64,000 bases of DNA from Sesamum alatum (taxonomy: Eukaryota; Streptophyta; Magnoliopsida; Lamiales; Pedaliaceae), in contig JACGWO010000008.1 in NCBI GenBank assembly GCA_034509735.1, positions 13,031,864 through 13,095,863 on the forward strand, read 5' to 3'. The notes under the pieces are model-generated. The model worked only from the letters and a program-made list of their open reading frames with translations, had not been told where the DNA came from and searched no databases. This document shows positions 1 to 11,769 of the stretch, piece after piece. A program made the translations under genes and the position numbers. Numbering within the stretch: position 1 is the stretch's first letter; each line of letters starts with the position of its first letter.

Positions 1-331
1 CCCCTCATCTTCTCTGTCATACACAGATTAGTGCATTCATTTTTAATCTTTCTTAAGCCTGTATCCAAATCTTTGGTAGGACACAATAATAAAACTTTAG
101 AGAATATTTCTTCCCCCCACATTTCTCATACATCTCCCCTAATTCATAGAAGTCAAGATAATCAAAATCAATTTGTTCAAATATTTTCATAGTCCCACCT
201 ACATATCTAAACTTAGGCTTTTCAACAAATTTTCAATCCCAATGAAATTCTATGTTATGGTACTCAAAACTTTGCAATACAATAAAAAAACATCATACAT
301 ATATGCATCAACAAGTATTATCACAGGGGTT
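1..331. other. Intergenic, no gene seen
   Basis: AT-rich sequence to the left of the hAT element. No reading frame with a recognisable domain and no repeat that matches elsewhere in the window. The short open frame around 173 has no recognisable composition and runs into the transposon end, so it is not called. Confidence 0.6.
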
Positions 332-342
332 GACACAGCCAG

Positions 343-476
343 TAGGCCTGTAAATGGGCCCATCATACCCAGACCCAGGCCCAGACCCAATATTTAAAAT
401 TAGGCCCAGACCCAGACCCAGACCCATTAAATTAAAAGAATTGGGTCTGGGTCAGGTAATATACCCGCCTCTACTC
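343..476 (+). repeat. Left hAT terminus and subterminal repeats
   Basis: Begins with the terminal inverted repeat, then has overlapping copies of a CCCAGACCC / GGCCCAGACCC unit, with a complementary ggtctgggtc copy near 450-460. Such arrays in hAT elements are bound by the transposase N-terminal zinc finger. Confidence 0.8.
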
Positions 477-1511
477 GATATTTTACCCAGACCCTATTCT
501 TCCACTCAGCATCGGTCTTCTCTGTTCAGAGTTCAAACGTTCTTCTTCAACTTTCAGACCCCCAAATCAGTGAATCACACTCCTCTCTTGTCGATCGAAT
601 CCCATCTCCAAAGTCACCACTGCCCATCTCCGCCGCCCATCTCCGCCGCTGCCACCGCCATCTCCGCGTGTACACTCTCTCGTGTTAAAGGTAAGCAATA
701 ACTCTTGTTTGTATGGACAAGATGGGAATGAAATATGTTTCTGTGTACACTCTTGTTTGTATGGACAAGATGAAATCTTGGTTTTCATACTATTTTTCGT
801 ATGCGCTCCCAATCTTTGACACTACTCTTTTTCTATATAAACTGCTCTGATCTGCTTCAACGGGTTGTTACTTTGTTTGTGATTCAACTTGTTGCCATTT
901 TGACTTTCTTGATGTGGGTTGTGATTTCCATTTTGATTTCTGCATGTTATGTGTTTGTTGATATGCCCTATTGAAATACTATATCTTGAGCTGAAGTTTA
1001 TGGTAATATCTTTTGGTTTATAATTGGGCAATTGGTAATAATTTGGATTTGATGGATTATGGGAATATCTTCATCTTGATCCTGAGCCAATTTCAATTGA
1101 AATTATTACTTCAAAAGTTCAATTTCAACTGAGGCTATTTATGTTAGTCTTTTTTCAAGGTTGGCTGGATTCTTGGAATATAAAGCGGTGGAAGCACATT
1201 TATTTTTATAGATGCAGATCAGCAGATGAGAACTTTATATTTGAAACTTACATTAATAGAAGATTTTGTGTTTGAGTCCATGCCCTTTTACTTCCAGATG
1301 GTTGTATTTAGTTAGACATCACTGAATTCTACTTTTGTGTCAACCTTTTCATTCCTAATCCTCTCTCAATTCATTTCACCCGTTTCACGCATAATTGGAT
1401 ACTTGGATGTTTTTGATGATGTTGATGCAATGATTCTGCTTTAATTTTTTGTATAGAAATTGTGTCTATCATTATCTTGACATGGTTTATTTCTTTTCGC
1501 TAGTTTTTTTA

Positions 1512-3539
1512 ATGTCGGCATCTCATAGCGAGTCTAGCCAACCAACGTCAATTCATAGCTTCTGGCAGTAGTGGTGGCAATGAAGATGTAACTGATCAAT
1601 CAAGAGGCAAAAAACGAAAGTAGTCAGTTGTATGGGAACATTTCACAAAGGATAGAGGTGTAAACGATGTTGTGCATGCTAAATGTAATTACTGTGATAA
1701 GCTTTTATCTGGTAATGTTGCATATGGTACTACTTCATTTGAAAAAAACATTTGAACAATGCGTGTCCAAAGTTTAAACTTGAACGTAGGAGTGGTTTGG
1801 GTGTGAGTTAGAAGCGAGTTCAAGTTTGACCAAGTTAAAAGTCGACGGGACTTGGCAATTGCTTGTATAAAACACAAGTATCCGTTCAATATAGGGGAGC
1901 ATGAATACTTTGAGATCTTTTTGAATGGTTTGAATCCGGATTTTAAGCTCCCTTGTAGAAATACCATTAGATGTGATGTGATTCAAGTATATGAGGAGAA
2001 AAAGGTCAAAATTTATAAATTATTGAATGTGATAAGATGTAAAGTGTCTTTGACCACGGATATTTGGACTTCTAATCATTCACATGTTGCCTATTGTTGT
2101 TTGACTGCTCATTTTGTTGATAATCCTTGGGAATTGCAAAAAGAAATTCTTGCATTTAGAGAGATTCCATATCTATACAATGGCAAAGCTTTATTCAATT
2201 TTATGAAAGAAATGATTTTGGAATGGAATCTTGAGAAGAAGTTGTTCTCAATCGTTGTTAATAATGCTACAAACAATGATGTCATGATTAGAAAATTGAA
2301 GGATTGGCTTAGAGATGACTCATTGATTGATTTTGATGGGGATTTATTGCACGTGAGATGTAGTGCACACATTTTAAATTTGATCGTGCAAGATGGATTG
2401 AATCAAATAAGAGGACTCATTGACAAAATTCGTGAAACTGTGAGATATTTGAATAAATCTCCTGCTGCAAGTCAAAAATTTGAAATTGCATTAAATCAAT
2501 GTAATTTGGTGGATAAGAGGCAAGTAGCGATGGATGTCCCGAATAGATGGAACTCTACTTGTGATTTGCTTGCTACAACTTTACCGTTGAAAGAAGCCTT
2601 TTCTCGGTTACAGAGAATAGACAAACATTATAAGTATAATCCACCTGAATCAGAATGGGAAGTAGCTCAGGTTGTTCATGAGTGTCTTCAAATATTTTAT
2701 GAAGCTACTCGTCATTTCAGTGGTCGCAAATATCCAACTTCAAATGTATTTTTTCCTGATGTTTGTGAGATTCACTTAAAAATGATTGAGTGGGAAAACA
2801 GTAATCACAATTTCTTCAGGAGAATGGTTATTCCCATGAAAGAGAAGTTTGATAAATACTGGGAAGAGTGTTGCTTGGTTCTAGCTGTTGCTGTTGTCTT
2901 TGATCCTAGGTTTAAGATGGATTTGGTAGAGTACTTTTATACTAGGATTTATGGTGCAAATGCTCACTCGTATATCCAGAGGGTCCGAAACACTTTATAT
3001 CAGTTGTTTATTGGTTATGGAGGTAATTTGACCCCTTCAATGAAATGAATTCGCCAAGGTGAGTAGCTCTGGAGGTGAAACACGTGAATCTCTATGTGAT
3101 TTTGATAGATGGTGTTATGAATCACGTGTTTCAATAAATCAAAAATCGGAGTTGGAGAGTTATTTAGAGGAGGCAAGGTTTCCGAGGGCAGAAACATTTA
3201 GCATCTTAGATTGGTGGAAAACCAATAGCCCTAAGTTACCCATATTGTCCAAGATAGCACATGATATTCTAGCAGTGCCTGCCACTACTGTTGCATCAGA
3301 GGCAGCATTTAGCGTCGGAGGCCGTGTCATTGATGAGTCACGTGCATGTTTGCTTCCGGATGTTGTAGAAGCATTTAGTGGTAGCTGATGATTGGATTGG
3401 ATCAGTTCCTGAAAAGAGTAAGTAAAAATAATTTATATTATGATTAGTCTCATACTCTCATTATTTTTGTATTTTGTTAATAATATATTTTCTATTATTT
3501 GGGATTTATGCAGTTGTTGATGATGCGACATCATCTTAA
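1512..3539 (+). pseudogene. hAT transposase (BED finger, RNase H-like core, dimerisation region), broken
   Basis: Homologous to plant RICESLEEPER/DAYSLEEPER-type hAT transposases. The likely ATG is at 1512, followed by a frame slip and a TAG at 1621. A BED zinc finger follows (1624-1790: CNYC, then H-x4-C after a one-base loss in a poly-A run near 1742, which creates a TGA at 1753). The core is open at 1852-3048 and includes TTDIWTS with a catalytic-region Asp. The second acidic motif, normally xDNAxND, reads VVNNATNND here, so the metal-binding Asp is Asn. After a stop at 3046 the C-terminal dimerisation region continues at 3059-3388 with SEAAFS (the third catalytic acid) and a later frame slip. 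A short final intron at about 3418-3513 and stop at 3537-3539 are plausible. A leader exon may end at the donor at 691. Breaks plus the lost Asp make it non-functional. Confidence 0.88.
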
Positions 3540-3949
3540 ACTTAAGTGTTGAGCACCTTAAATTATCCACTTTGATTGTTCTTCATTAGGTATGGATAAT
3601 GGATCTGTCATTAGTTTAAACTTACAATATTCTTAATACTTTTGGTTTGAGTTTATCCCATTTTTTTAAAATCTTATCTTACTAATTTTTGCAAAAATCT
3701 TGGTTCGTGCAAACATCAAAACTGCACCATCGTCACTCGGCATTTTGGAAGAAGTTATTGTAATCTTTTATTGTTCTTTGTATTTTGGGTTTTAGATTGA
3801 ATTTGCAAGATTTTGAAATGATTTGTAAAGTAGTTTGAGCATTGAATTGAATTTTTAGTATATTTATTTATGAAATAGGCTATTGCAATTTTGTTATAAT
3901 GAGAATTGTTTGTGGTGGAAAAAAATGAAAAAACGGAGGGGAAAAAAAA

Positions 3950-4132
3950 TGGGTCTGGGTCTGGGTCTGGGTCCGACCCGACCCGAAAAATCGGGTCTGG
4001 TCGGGTCTTAGGACCCATGGGTCTTGAGCTGAATTTAATGGGTTGGGTAGGGTCTGGGTAAAAACATAATTAATAGGGTCTTGTCTGGACTTGGGCCTGG
4101 GTAGGGTCTTACCCTACCCATTGCCAGGCCTA
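3950..4132 (-). repeat. Right hAT terminus and subterminal repeats
   Basis: Repeated gggtctgggt and cgggtctgg units, then a terminal repeat ending in the complement of TAGGCCTG. Mirrors the left end and defines the outer boundary of the element. Confidence 0.8.
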
Positions 4133-4474
4133 GACACAGGGGATGAGAATGCACATAATATTATCACGGGGGAGGGGGGATTCACACATCACCATCACAA
4201 ATAAATCCAACACCAAATAATACTAAAAGTCCCACATAGGAGACCACAACTGCACTTTGAAAGGAAAATTCAGGAGAAAAAAAGGTTTAAATATTCAGAA
4301 AAAAGGATCTCCTTCATTACAGCAGATCTACACTTTCCAACCCTCACGCCTTTGGATCCACCAACACAATAAACCTTGAAATATGAAAAGATTAGTACCC
4401 AGAAACACAAAAGGACAAAAAAAAATATCAAATAATCGTGCGCTCACCTTTTTTATGCTTAGAGACTTTTGGTA

Positions 4475-4945
4475 GTGTAGATTAACATACACAAAAACCC
4501 TAGAAATCGTCCAAACATCCATATTATAATCAATAAAAAACGAACAAAAGACAAAGTAAAAATATAGAAATCAAACCCTAACACTATTGTATTACCTTCA
4601 CAACCTTTTTGTTGCATATTAAACGATTGAAATCTCGTGTGGACCAACCTACGCAAAAACCTTAGAAATTGTCCAAACTGCCATATTATAATAAACAAAA
4701 ATCGAACGGAAAACAAAGTAAAAATGTAGAAATCAAATCCTAACACTGTCGTATTACCTTCACAACTTTTTTATTGCAGATTAAACGGTTGAAATCTCTT
4801 GTTTTTCTACAAATCGTCAAAATAGTTTCATGAAAAAACAACATAAAAGAAACAAAAAAAAAAAACTTAAAGAAATCTATCCAAAAACTGAATTAATACA
4901 TTGTTAAACACTTTTCTTGAAGATTAAACGGTAAAAATCACTAGT
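4475..4945. repeat. Tandem repeat, unit about 162 bp
   Basis: Two clear copies (about 4478-4640 and 4641-4800) share blocks such as acaaaaaccctagaaat, ccatattataat, tagaaatcaaa and ttaccttcacaac, with a period of 162 bp. A third, shortened and degenerate copy, recognisable by gattaaacggt, lies at about 4915-4945. The copies differ at many positions, so the duplication is not recent. No coding potential. Confidence 0.7.
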
Positions 4946-5962
4946 TTTTGGCTAAATAGCAAGACGGGAGAAAAGAAATTAGGGCTAAATCGCTTTTCTC
5001 TATCCAGAGACGTAGAAATTCAATTTCCAATGGGTCAACGCAGTCAACCTACTCATTATAATGAGGGGTATTTTGAACATTAACCTTCAATTACACGTTT
5101 AATAAGTTCAGAGATGCAATGTGCTATATTTTTTGGAACACAGGGGGATAAATTGTTTCTTTTTCTTCATAGAATTTTTTTTTTTTTTTTTTTTACTCTT
5201 TTTGCATAAAACAGGAAGTGAATGGATATAATCCTATTACTAAAGATCTTTTTTTAAAAAAAATTAACAAAAAAATTCAAAATAAATTCAGCTATTGTTA
5301 TTTAATATTTTTTTCCTACTCAGGTAGAGTAATACTAATTAAACATGTTTTAAATACATTTAACCTTCCTTCGTCAGTAATAGAAAAAAATTAATACCAT
5401 GTCTAACAGTTCTTACGGAACAAGTTTTCACGGTGTAAAGTGCAATTACTTCTAATTTATACTATTTATTCAAACTCTATATTTTAGAGAAATAGACTTC
5501 AATTAAATGTGGGTTGATTAAAATACGCTTCAATATATTACAATTAATAATTTATTTAAATTTATCAGTATTTTTTTCATAAACATTTACAATCAAATAT
5601 CAATTATTTATTTTGCTTTATTTTTATTTAATTAAATATGTGTAATAATAAATTTAAATCAAACGGATATTAGAATCTAAGTGTGCTATGATCACTAATA
5701 TATTGATAATATCAATGGAAAAACATTATTAGTAGCCAAAATTTAGAATATTCCAAATTAATGAGTAGCACGTGGCGTAGGCCCCCACGTCCTTATCATT
5801 TGCCATCCACCTGGCATCATCCCACACACCCAGTTTCCAAGCATGACGGAGTAGTAATCTCCTGTTGACGCACTCACGCAACTTTCTTACACCTGTTGTA
5901 CCTTGGGCTTATTCGTTTGAACAGCTAAACAGAATAGTTTGTTTATAGAAAAACAATGGGAA
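4946..5962. other. Intergenic, no gene seen
   Basis: AT-rich, with poly-T and poly-A runs. A less AT-rich patch at about 5765-5900 contains a CACGTGG (G-box core) and could be old promoter sequence, but no reading frame follows it. Confidence 0.5.
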
Positions 5963-6215
5963 AAATGCAAGTAAACCCATGTGATATTGCAAATGAGCAA
6001 ATTATCTCATATGAAAAATAAAATAGCAACTTACCTCACTGTATTTTTTAAAAGAATCAATTTATTTCCCCGTGTTTTTTTAAATGGAACAATTTATCTT
6101 TCTATCTAGATAGGTAAGTTGCTCTTTTTTAACGAATATGGGAAGATAAATTGTTATTTTCTCATAAGTAGATAATTTATTCATTTAGAATATTACAGAG
6201 ATATAAATTTCATCA
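5963..6215. repeat. Palindromic MITE-like element
   Basis: About 250 bp whose two halves are imperfect inverted repeats: caaattatct... and agcaacttacct on the left are mirrored by aggtaagttgctc and agataatttattc on the right. No coding sequence and no clear target duplication, so the superfamily is not assigned. Confidence 0.55.
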
Positions 6216-6334
6216 AACCAGATATAGTGCAACTATACAAAATAAAGATATATATATATACATATATATCTATATGAGATCTGAAAATATCATTTAAATA
6301 ATAGAACCATTTCTTAGAAATTTCAAAAATTATA

Positions 6335-7316
6335 GGCAAAATTCCAATTTATCCCCTTTTATTTTTCTCAAAATGCTGAAAACACCCTGTTTTTGGAAAT
6401 AAACAAAAATTCCCTGTGTTTTATTTAATTAAGCGCAAATCCTCATTTTGTCATAAATTGGGGGAAGGTGTAGGAAACGTGCCCTTCATGCATTTAGGAG
6501 AGTTTTTTGTCATTTCTGCATGTACTTTTGTGGTTTTATGACTAAAATGCCCTTGAAGTGGGTATATATTTGTATTGGACCTAAAAATATATATAAAAAA
6601 CTTTTAATATATTTTCAAAGTTAAATATTTAAATTAAAAGATCATAATATAAAAATTAAAATACTAAAGTTTACTTTTTAGATATTTATATAAATAAAAT
6701 AAAAATCTAATTAACAATTATATATTAATAACTAAATTAATTATTATTACATATATTTTAATAAATTATATCAAAAAATTATATTTAAATGAAGAATAAT
6801 ATCTAAATTAAAATGAACATTATATGCATTTTTAGGGCGATGGCTTCGCCCCCTTTGTGGCGAACGGCGAGGGTTGGGGAGGGTACCTGGTAGCAGGAGG
6901 GAGGGGGGTGGGGGGGGGGGGGGCAAGAGATGGTGGGGTTGGGCTTAAAAATATAAATATTTCTTTTTAAATTGTTTATTTTTTATAATATATAATTTTA
7001 AATATAATGTATATAAAACGTGATTAAATCTAGACTTGTGATCTTTTATAAATTTAATATCTAACGGTTCAAATGAATTTATTAGATCCTACGGCTTTAA
7101 TGCAACAAAAAAAGATTCAACGATCATTAAAAAAGACATCATACATAATAAATAAAGGTGTAACGGTCTTTTAGTAAAAAAAGGGTAACGTTGTTAACGA
7201 TGAGGAGTACATGTGCAGAGTTTTACGAAACATTGGGGATTTTTCACTTATTTTTAAAACAAGAGAGAGTTTTCAGTTGAATTTTTAATACACAGAGGGT
7301 AATATATAATTTGGCC
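6335..7316. mobile_element. Non-autonomous Mutator-like (MULE) element, 982 bp
   Basis: Flanked by a perfect 9-bp direct repeat, aaaattata, at 6326-6334 and 7317-7325; this is the length typical of Mutator target duplications. The left end starts GGCAAAATTCC and the right end, on the opposite strand, starts GGCCAAATTATA. Inverted similarity continues inward for roughly 150 bp (blocks around ccctgtttttgg, aaaactctc and gttaacgaac-type sequence). No transposase. The centre holds a GC-rich patch (about 6835-6945) with a run of 14 G at 6910-6923. The terminal block ccctgtgttttatttaattaagc recurs near 63385, so the family has another member in this window. Confidence 0.8.
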
Positions 7317-7433
7317 AAAATTATATGATAACTCAAGTAGTTCAAGTAATTAATTATTAGAAAATGAAATATATTTATATAATTGCTATAGATATGTATA
7401 GTACGATTTGATTGGTACTTCAACAGAGTTAGA

Positions 7434-7770
7434 AGGTGTTTGGATAAGTTTATTTAAAATATCTTATAAATTCATATATTTTAAAAAATATTTTAAGGTT
7501 TATAAAATTTTAGATTTTATTTTAAAAAATAGATTTTGAAGTGTTAAGATAAAATTAAATCAAGGAGACAAATTTATAATTACAACAATCAAAATTAAAG
7601 GAGTTTGTTCAATTTTAAATATAAGTTGAGAACTTCTTACTTATTTTCAAAATCTATAAGCTCGTTTCTTTTAAAACATTATAAACCACTTTCAACATTT
7701 TATAAATAAGCTTTCAAACATTTTATAATATATTTTGAATAACTCATAAATTCATGACGAAAACACTCTT
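7434..7770. repeat. MITE-like element with ggtgtttgg ends
   Basis: Starts aaggtgtttggataag; the right end read on the opposite strand starts aagagtgttttcg, with similar ataaattca and caaaatat blocks inside. It resembles the element in kinase intron 19 (40457-41326). No coding sequence; no target duplication recognised. Confidence 0.4.
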
Positions 7771-8282
7771 AATTATCTTTGTGATACATATATAATTTTC
7801 TATGTTGTTCTTTTATGAAGATATTTTATTTTTAAACCATTCTTTAACTAATGAATATGACTGTGTAATTTTTTTTTATATTATATTATAGTTGAATAAT
7901 CATAAAAGAACCATAGATCTTTTAATGGGAAAGTATGAGGGTTACCCACAAAGGGAGGATCACGTTTGCATCTGTGTTGCAACCAAAGTTTCTATAACTT
8001 ACCGACAATAAAAATTAAAATTTGAACTACGTGAGAACCAAAGCATAGAAGTTAATGAATGTAACATTGTTCCACAAAATAGAATCAGAATAAGATTTTA
8101 TGATTAACAATTTTCGGTCGATATTTTTCTATTCTAAATGGTAATCAGTTCTCAAACTATGTTCTTGAACTTTCAAATTTAAGAATATTAAAACAAGTTC
8201 GAGCTCAAGTTCTATTCCCTTGTTTGGTTCCATTTTTATTTCATTTTTTGAAACAATGATAAAATAAAAATGTGTTTGTTTA
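7771..8282. other. Intergenic, no gene seen
   Basis: AT-rich sequence with no recognisable coding frame or repeat. Confidence 0.5.
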
Positions 8283-8551
8283 TGTTAGTGTAGGTGATCA
8301 GAAAGTCAATTAATTTACTGTTTTGTAATCTACTGTTAATAATCTGACTTGATGTAATGTTAAATATTATGAATATGGTTTATTCTTTGGCCATTTTTGT
8401 CGTGTTATATTATATATTGTTGCTGCATTTTACGGACAAGGCCCAGAAACCAGTTAAACTAACTTCCGAGAGTTGGTCTGAAACATTCCAAGTCAAGAAC
8501 CCTCAAGAATGGGCATTGAGGAGTTCTGTAGAGACTTGCACTAAATAATGA
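8283..8551 (+). repeat. 5' fragment of a forward LTR-like repeat
   Basis: Begins TGTTAGTGTAGGTGA and matches, with divergence, the start (TGTTAGAATAGGTGA) of the inverted copy ending at 22660. It also shares the blocks gagttggtctgaaac and gttct-t-gagacttgca with that copy (around 22330-22410 on the minus strand). The match stops at about 8551 and resumes at 22661, so this is the left part of a repeat that was later split. Confidence 0.6.
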
Positions 8552-8998
8552 AAGGACAAGTGGATCCGCCCGGGAGCGCGAGCGGAAGCGAGAAAGATTG
8601 CGTAAACTTAAATCAAATTTAAATAAACGTATCCCAAGGAGTTTACCCTTGGGTGCTCAACTGGGCATTCAATGTAGAATGTATTAATGTTAAAAGCATA
8701 CATGTAATACATAGGGTATAGATGAAAAATAAAACTATCGAAGCGTAATAAATTGTTACCTTTGATGACTTTACGTGTGCTCGGCTACTTGCGTTGTTCC
8801 TTTTTTCGGATGCTCACGAAATCCAAACGTATAGATTCTCTAAAGGTGATCCACACCACACCGGAAGAAACTCACGTTCTCCTTGCTAGAGGAAAATGGG
8901 TTTATGAAGGAATCGGTTTAAGAGTAGGACACTATGAATTAATGTTCTCTTAAACTCATTTTGTTCTTCCTCTTGATTCAAAATCAAGTGAAGAACAC
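8552..8998 (-). repeat. 3' fragment of an inverted LTR-like repeat
   Basis: On the minus strand this continues the copy at 20971-22660 across the inserted gypsy element. It shares short blocks (tctagcaagg, tttcttccggtgt, cgcttccg) with the end of the forward copy near 24100-24320. The short aatga at 8547-8551 also occurs at 22660-22664 and may be the target duplication of this insertion. The two open frames here (8357 and 8753) lie in repeat sequence and are not called. Confidence 0.55.
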
Positions 8999-9930
8999 TG
9001 TAGACAAATTATTTTTGCGCCCAATCAAATGACGACAAGTGGAAAATACATATTATTTATCAATTATATTCTATTTTTCTATTTATATTTTGGAATTTAC
9101 TAAATTAATTCTAAATATAAATAGTTAAATAAATTGATGTTTTAATATATATTTCGTCATCAAATCAACTGTCGACACGTGTCAAATTGAGGTGTTCCGG
9201 CCAATCAAATCAAAGACAAATATTTCTTGTATTATCTCTTTGAAAAATACAAAAATTAAAGAGATAATATTGAAATTGACCAATCATATCTTCCCAAATA
9301 TTTAATGTATTTATCTCTTTAAATTAAAATAAAAGAGATAATACAAAATAAGTGTTCAAGTTAACCACAAATCTACCTCTTTGACAGCTATATAAAGGGG
9401 TCATGGGAACTCATTCAAGACACACACACATACAAGCAAGAGAGCATTCAAGAAGTCTCAAAATCCTCTCAATCAAATCAAGGAAGATCCACGGCGTTCT
9501 AGGCAAGATTCAAGGCGTTCGTCGCGGAAATCGTCCAAAGTCAGCGTTCGATTCGACAAGAAGTCTGAAGACCGGCGAATTAACGTTATCAAGACAGAAG
9601 TCCACCTTGGCGGAAGATCAAAGTCTCAAATCCACCAAGAACATCTCAAATTCAAGTCAAATATCGTCAAGTTTATAGCGTTTGATCCGGGAACAAGTCA
9701 ACGACCCCCGAATTAACGTTATTCAAAGTCAAAGTCAACGTCAAAGGAGATCAAACGTCACAGTTTCACCTCCGAAGTTGCCGAAGTCAAAAGATCACGT
9801 TCTTGAAGAGAAGAATCAGAGGTTTTCAAGTAGAGATTTCGCACCCACAAAATACTCAATTCAATTCAAGAATTCATTTGTAATATTTTCTTGTTTCGTT
9901 AAATTCAGGAACACGAAAATTTGTTTTACA
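8999..9930 (+). repeat. 5' LTR of the Tat element
   Basis: 932 bp, TG...CA ends, nearly identical to 20036-20965. A TATA box lies at 9389-9396. Open frames of 91 and 114 codons in its R/U5 part recur in the other LTR, but this reflects LTR identity rather than coding. Confidence 0.93.
9389..9396 (+). promoter_or_regulatory. LTR TATA box
   Basis: TATATAAA followed by ggggtcatggg. Transcription would begin about 30 bases downstream, giving the R boundary of the LTR. The same box is present in the 3' LTR (about 20426-20433), where it could drive downstream sequence. Confidence 0.65.
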
Positions 9931-9935
9931 AATTT

Positions 9936-9953
9936 TGGCACGCCCAGTGGGGA
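9936..9953 (+). other. Primer-binding site of the Tat element
   Basis: TGGCACGCCCAGTGGGGA lies five bases inside the 5' LTR. It has the form of a plant gypsy primer-binding site starting TGG, complementary to a tRNA 3' end; the tRNA is not assigned here. Confidence 0.75.
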
Positions 9954-10001
9954 CCGCTCTACCTCTCATCTCTTCCCTTCAACGAAGTCTGAAGTATTTC
10001 A

Positions 10002-11600
10002 ATGGACACTCAAGGAAAAGCCATGAAGACGGTGAATTCTAAACTCGCCACATCAAAGTCTTCGAGTTCAAGCAGCAAGAGTCTCGGTGTTACTACGAGG
10101 AGCATGTCAAAGAAACTTAAGGAAATCTTCCCAGATGACTCCTCCAATTGAATCCGCTCAAAAGGACATATTTGTGCCTAACCACGCAAGCGAAGACGAC
10201 GAAGACAAATCTCCTCCGTCTTCTCCTAGCTCCTAGTCCAGCTACTCCTTCGCAACGAATGTGGCCCCAGTTATGGTGACGAATGCCACAACCTTAGAAG
10301 AGCAAATTGCAAAATCTGACAAGAGCTATCGAGGGACTCGCCAAGCATGTCCAAGAGCAAGATGCCCAAATCGCTAGGTTAATCAACAAGCCGGACAATG
10401 TTGAGACAAGCCATACTCGGGGAAAGCAAGCCGAGGCTCACGATGAAGTAGAGATATCCACAAAGGAGAACTACGCCGAGAAAGATGAACCCGCAAAGGG
10501 GCTTCAAGTCTCATCCAATGGATTGATCCCTGTGGACCAATTGAAAGAATTCATCGAAGGGACCATTAGGAGCAAGATTGAGGGAAGCTCAAGGTCATCC
10601 TTTACCTACTCCAAGCCCTACACTCCAAGAATTGACAGCTTAAAGATGCCGATGGGCTACCAACCGCCGAAGTTCCAACAATTTGACGGCAAAGGCAATC
10701 CTAAGCAGCACGTCGCTCACTTCGTCGAAACGTGCAACAATGCCGGAACATATGGCGATCATCTAGTCAAACAGTTCGTCCGATCACTGAAAGGCAACGC
10801 ATTTGATTGGTATACTGATTTGGAAGCCGATTCAATTGATGGATGGGACCAACTGGAGCAAGAATTCCTGAATCGCTTCTATAGCACTTGGCGCACTGTC
10901 AGCATGATTGAGCTTACGAATTCCCGCCAATGGAAGGATGAGCCAGTCATCGATTATATCAATAGGTGGAGGAATCTGAGCCTCAACTGCAAAGACCGAT
11001 TATCTGAAGCTTCCGCCATTGAGATGTGTATTCAAGGGATGCATTGGGGTCTTCGGTATATTCTTCAGGAATCCTACCCAGATCATTCGAAGATTTGACC
11101 ACTCGAGCACATGACATGGAGTTAAGTATGGCAGCAAGTGGAGTGGAAGGACCACCTGTCCAAGAGCCCCGCAGAACCAAGGAAAGGCAAGAAATCAAGA
11201 AAGGGGGCAAACCCTTTTCAAAACCTCCAAGCAAGGAATCGATAGCAGTGAATGTAGCGCCACTCAAGCTTAGGAGCGCAGCAAAAGACAACATTACCCC
11301 GAAGCAAAATACTACTTATGAAAGACCGCAAAGAAAGCTAACTTTGAAGGAAATGCAAGCAAAACAATATCCTTTCCTTGATTCCGATGTCCCCGGAATA
11401 TTTGATGACTTGTTGGAGGCCAATCTCATCGAACTACCTGAAGCGAAACGACCTGAAGAAGCTGAACGAACAGATGACCCAAAATATTGCAAGTACCACC
11501 GTTTAGTCGGGCATTCGATACAAGATTGCTTCGTGTTCAAAGACAAGGTTATGCAGTTAGCTCGCCAAGGCAAGATCTCTCTTGAGGAAGATACGGCAGC
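10002..11600 (+). pseudogene. Tat-lineage Gag, frameshifted
   Basis: Structural capsid protein of the retrotransposon. The first ATG at 10002 gives an Ser/Lys-rich N-terminus with a TGA at about 10149, then Gag continues in another frame at 10307-11098 with the capsid core (motifs MPMGYQPPKFQQFDGKGNP, FVRSLKGNAFDWYTDL, NRWRNLSLNCKDRLSE). It shifts again near 11070 into the frame open from 11026. A zinc-knuckle variant, CKYHRLVGHSIQDC (C-x2-H-x4-H-x4-C spacing), lies at about 11487-11529, typical of Tat Gag. Two frame slips and one stop break the protein. Confidence 0.85.
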
Positions 11601-11769
11601 AGCAAACACGACCTCGGTCAAATGTGGGTCTTTTGACAGTGAAGCCTCCCACAATACCACACACGGGAATGCTACTGCGATCAAAGAGGATGCTCTGTCT
11701 GAAAAAGAAGATTCCTCTGATAGTGACGAATGCATGTCCACCATTACCTTCACCGACGAAGATTTGCTT

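Larger units (their letters stand above)
343..4132 (+). mobile_element. hAT-superfamily DNA transposon, decayed
   Basis: A 3.8 kb element with short terminal inverted repeats. The left end reads TAGGCCTGTAAATGGG at 343; the right end, read on the opposite strand from 4132, is TAGGCCTGGCAATGGG. Both ends are followed inward by dense GGGTCTGGGT-type subterminal repeats, in one orientation on the left and the complement on the right, as expected of hAT transposase-binding regions. The flanks carry gacacagc (332-339) and gacacagg (4133-4140), a 7/8 match fitting the 8-bp hAT target duplication, except that three extra bases (cag) lie between the left copy and the terminus. The interior encodes a hAT transposase relic. 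The element looks immobile by itself because the transposase is broken. Confidence 0.88.

Noticed and set aside
4459..4746. 95-codon minus-strand open frame
   Set aside because: It spans the tandem repeat and repeats itself internally; an artefact of the duplication.
9403..10026. Open frames of 91 and 114 codons in the 5' LTR, repeated at 20439-21044 in the 3' LTR
   Set aside because: They lie in the LTR R/U5 region; conservation is explained by LTR identity, and no domain is visible.
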